A model generated the notes under the pieces. The model made no database searches. It was given only the letters and a program-made list of their open reading frames with translations, and was not told the origin of the DNA. Below are positions 63,943-64,000 of a stretch of DNA of 64,000 bases, in pieces (position 1 is the stretch's first letter; every line of letters starts with the position of its first letter). This DNA is from Comamonas resistens (GTDB taxonomy: Bacteria; Pseudomonadota; Gammaproteobacteria; Burkholderiales; Burkholderiaceae_C), in contig NZ_CP125947.1 in the NCBI RefSeq assembly GCF_030064165.1, positions 3,162,001 through 3,226,000 on the forward strand, in the 5' to 3' direction. The position numbers and the translations under genes were made by a program.

Positions 63943-64000
63943 CCACAGCAGCAACACGCCTAATTGGCGGGCATGCATTGCAAATGCGATGGATTCTCAT

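Noticed and set aside
1..64000. CRISPR arrays, rRNA operons, prophage genes, toxin-antitoxin pairs
   Set aside because: No regularly spaced direct repeats, rRNA sequence, phage structural genes or recognisable toxin-antitoxin pairs were seen.

Overview
The window looks like a chromosomal segment of a high-GC betaproteobacterium of the Comamonadaceae (Comamonas or a close relative). This rests on several things: orphan Bug/TctC binding proteins, an Omp32-type porin, the infC-rpmI-rplT-pheST-ihfA-merR block, H-NS of the short HvrA type, and intergenic repeats typical of the family. No database search was run, so the genus is inference.

Layout. 1-2.8 kb: end of a nucleobase permease, an amidohydrolase/deaminase and a TauE-type exporter on the + strand. 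3-8 kb: a His-rich secreted protein, a LysR regulator divergent from a BASS transporter, a DUF4105 membrane protein and a Bug protein. 8-17.4 kb: a minus-strand acyl-CoA degradation cluster (FadB-like protein, thiolase, two acyl-CoA dehydrogenases, CoA-transferase, EtfB, EtfA), divergent from a LysR gene. 18.5-26 kb: an AraC regulator, then TauD dioxygenase, Bug protein, porin and a ThDP enzyme, with a BKACE enzyme facing them. 26-28.7 kb: a UvrD-like helicase and an H-NS protein.

29-38.5 kb is the accessory region. A type I secretion operon (TolC, ABC exporter, HlyD adaptor, BamE-like lipoprotein) keeps only about 160 C-terminal codons of its presumed giant adhesin. The rest is cut off by a decayed IS21-family element that carries an internal inversion and a nested, internally deleted IS3-family element. 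An orphan HAD protein and tandem GTTACCCCCT motifs separate this wreck from the 3' end of tRNA-Pro(GGG), which suggests an eroded tRNA-borne island.

38.5-46.8 kb is the conserved translation block: merR, ihfA, pheT, pheS, rplT, rpmI, infC (apparent ATA start), thrS. 47-50 kb: a lipoprotein metallophosphoesterase coupled to a di-haem cytochrome c peroxidase, with a candidate Pho box. 50-54 kb: isocitrate lyase, an EamA exporter, RraA and a SWIB protein.

54-63 kb is an iron-acquisition locus. A minus-strand set (PepSY membrane protein, DUF2271, DUF4198, ApbE, membrane-anchored flavodoxin reductase) diverges across a Fur-like dyad from a TonB-dependent siderophore receptor and a PiuC-type dioxygenase. 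It resembles piuABC with the PiuB reductase split into parts. An FMN-dependent alpha-hydroxy acid oxidase closes the window.

Four classes of small intergenic repeats recur: exact 78-bp elements (four copies), hairpins with AGCTG-AGCGC arms, CCCCCTGAG elements at gene ends, and a 123-bp inverted-repeat element.
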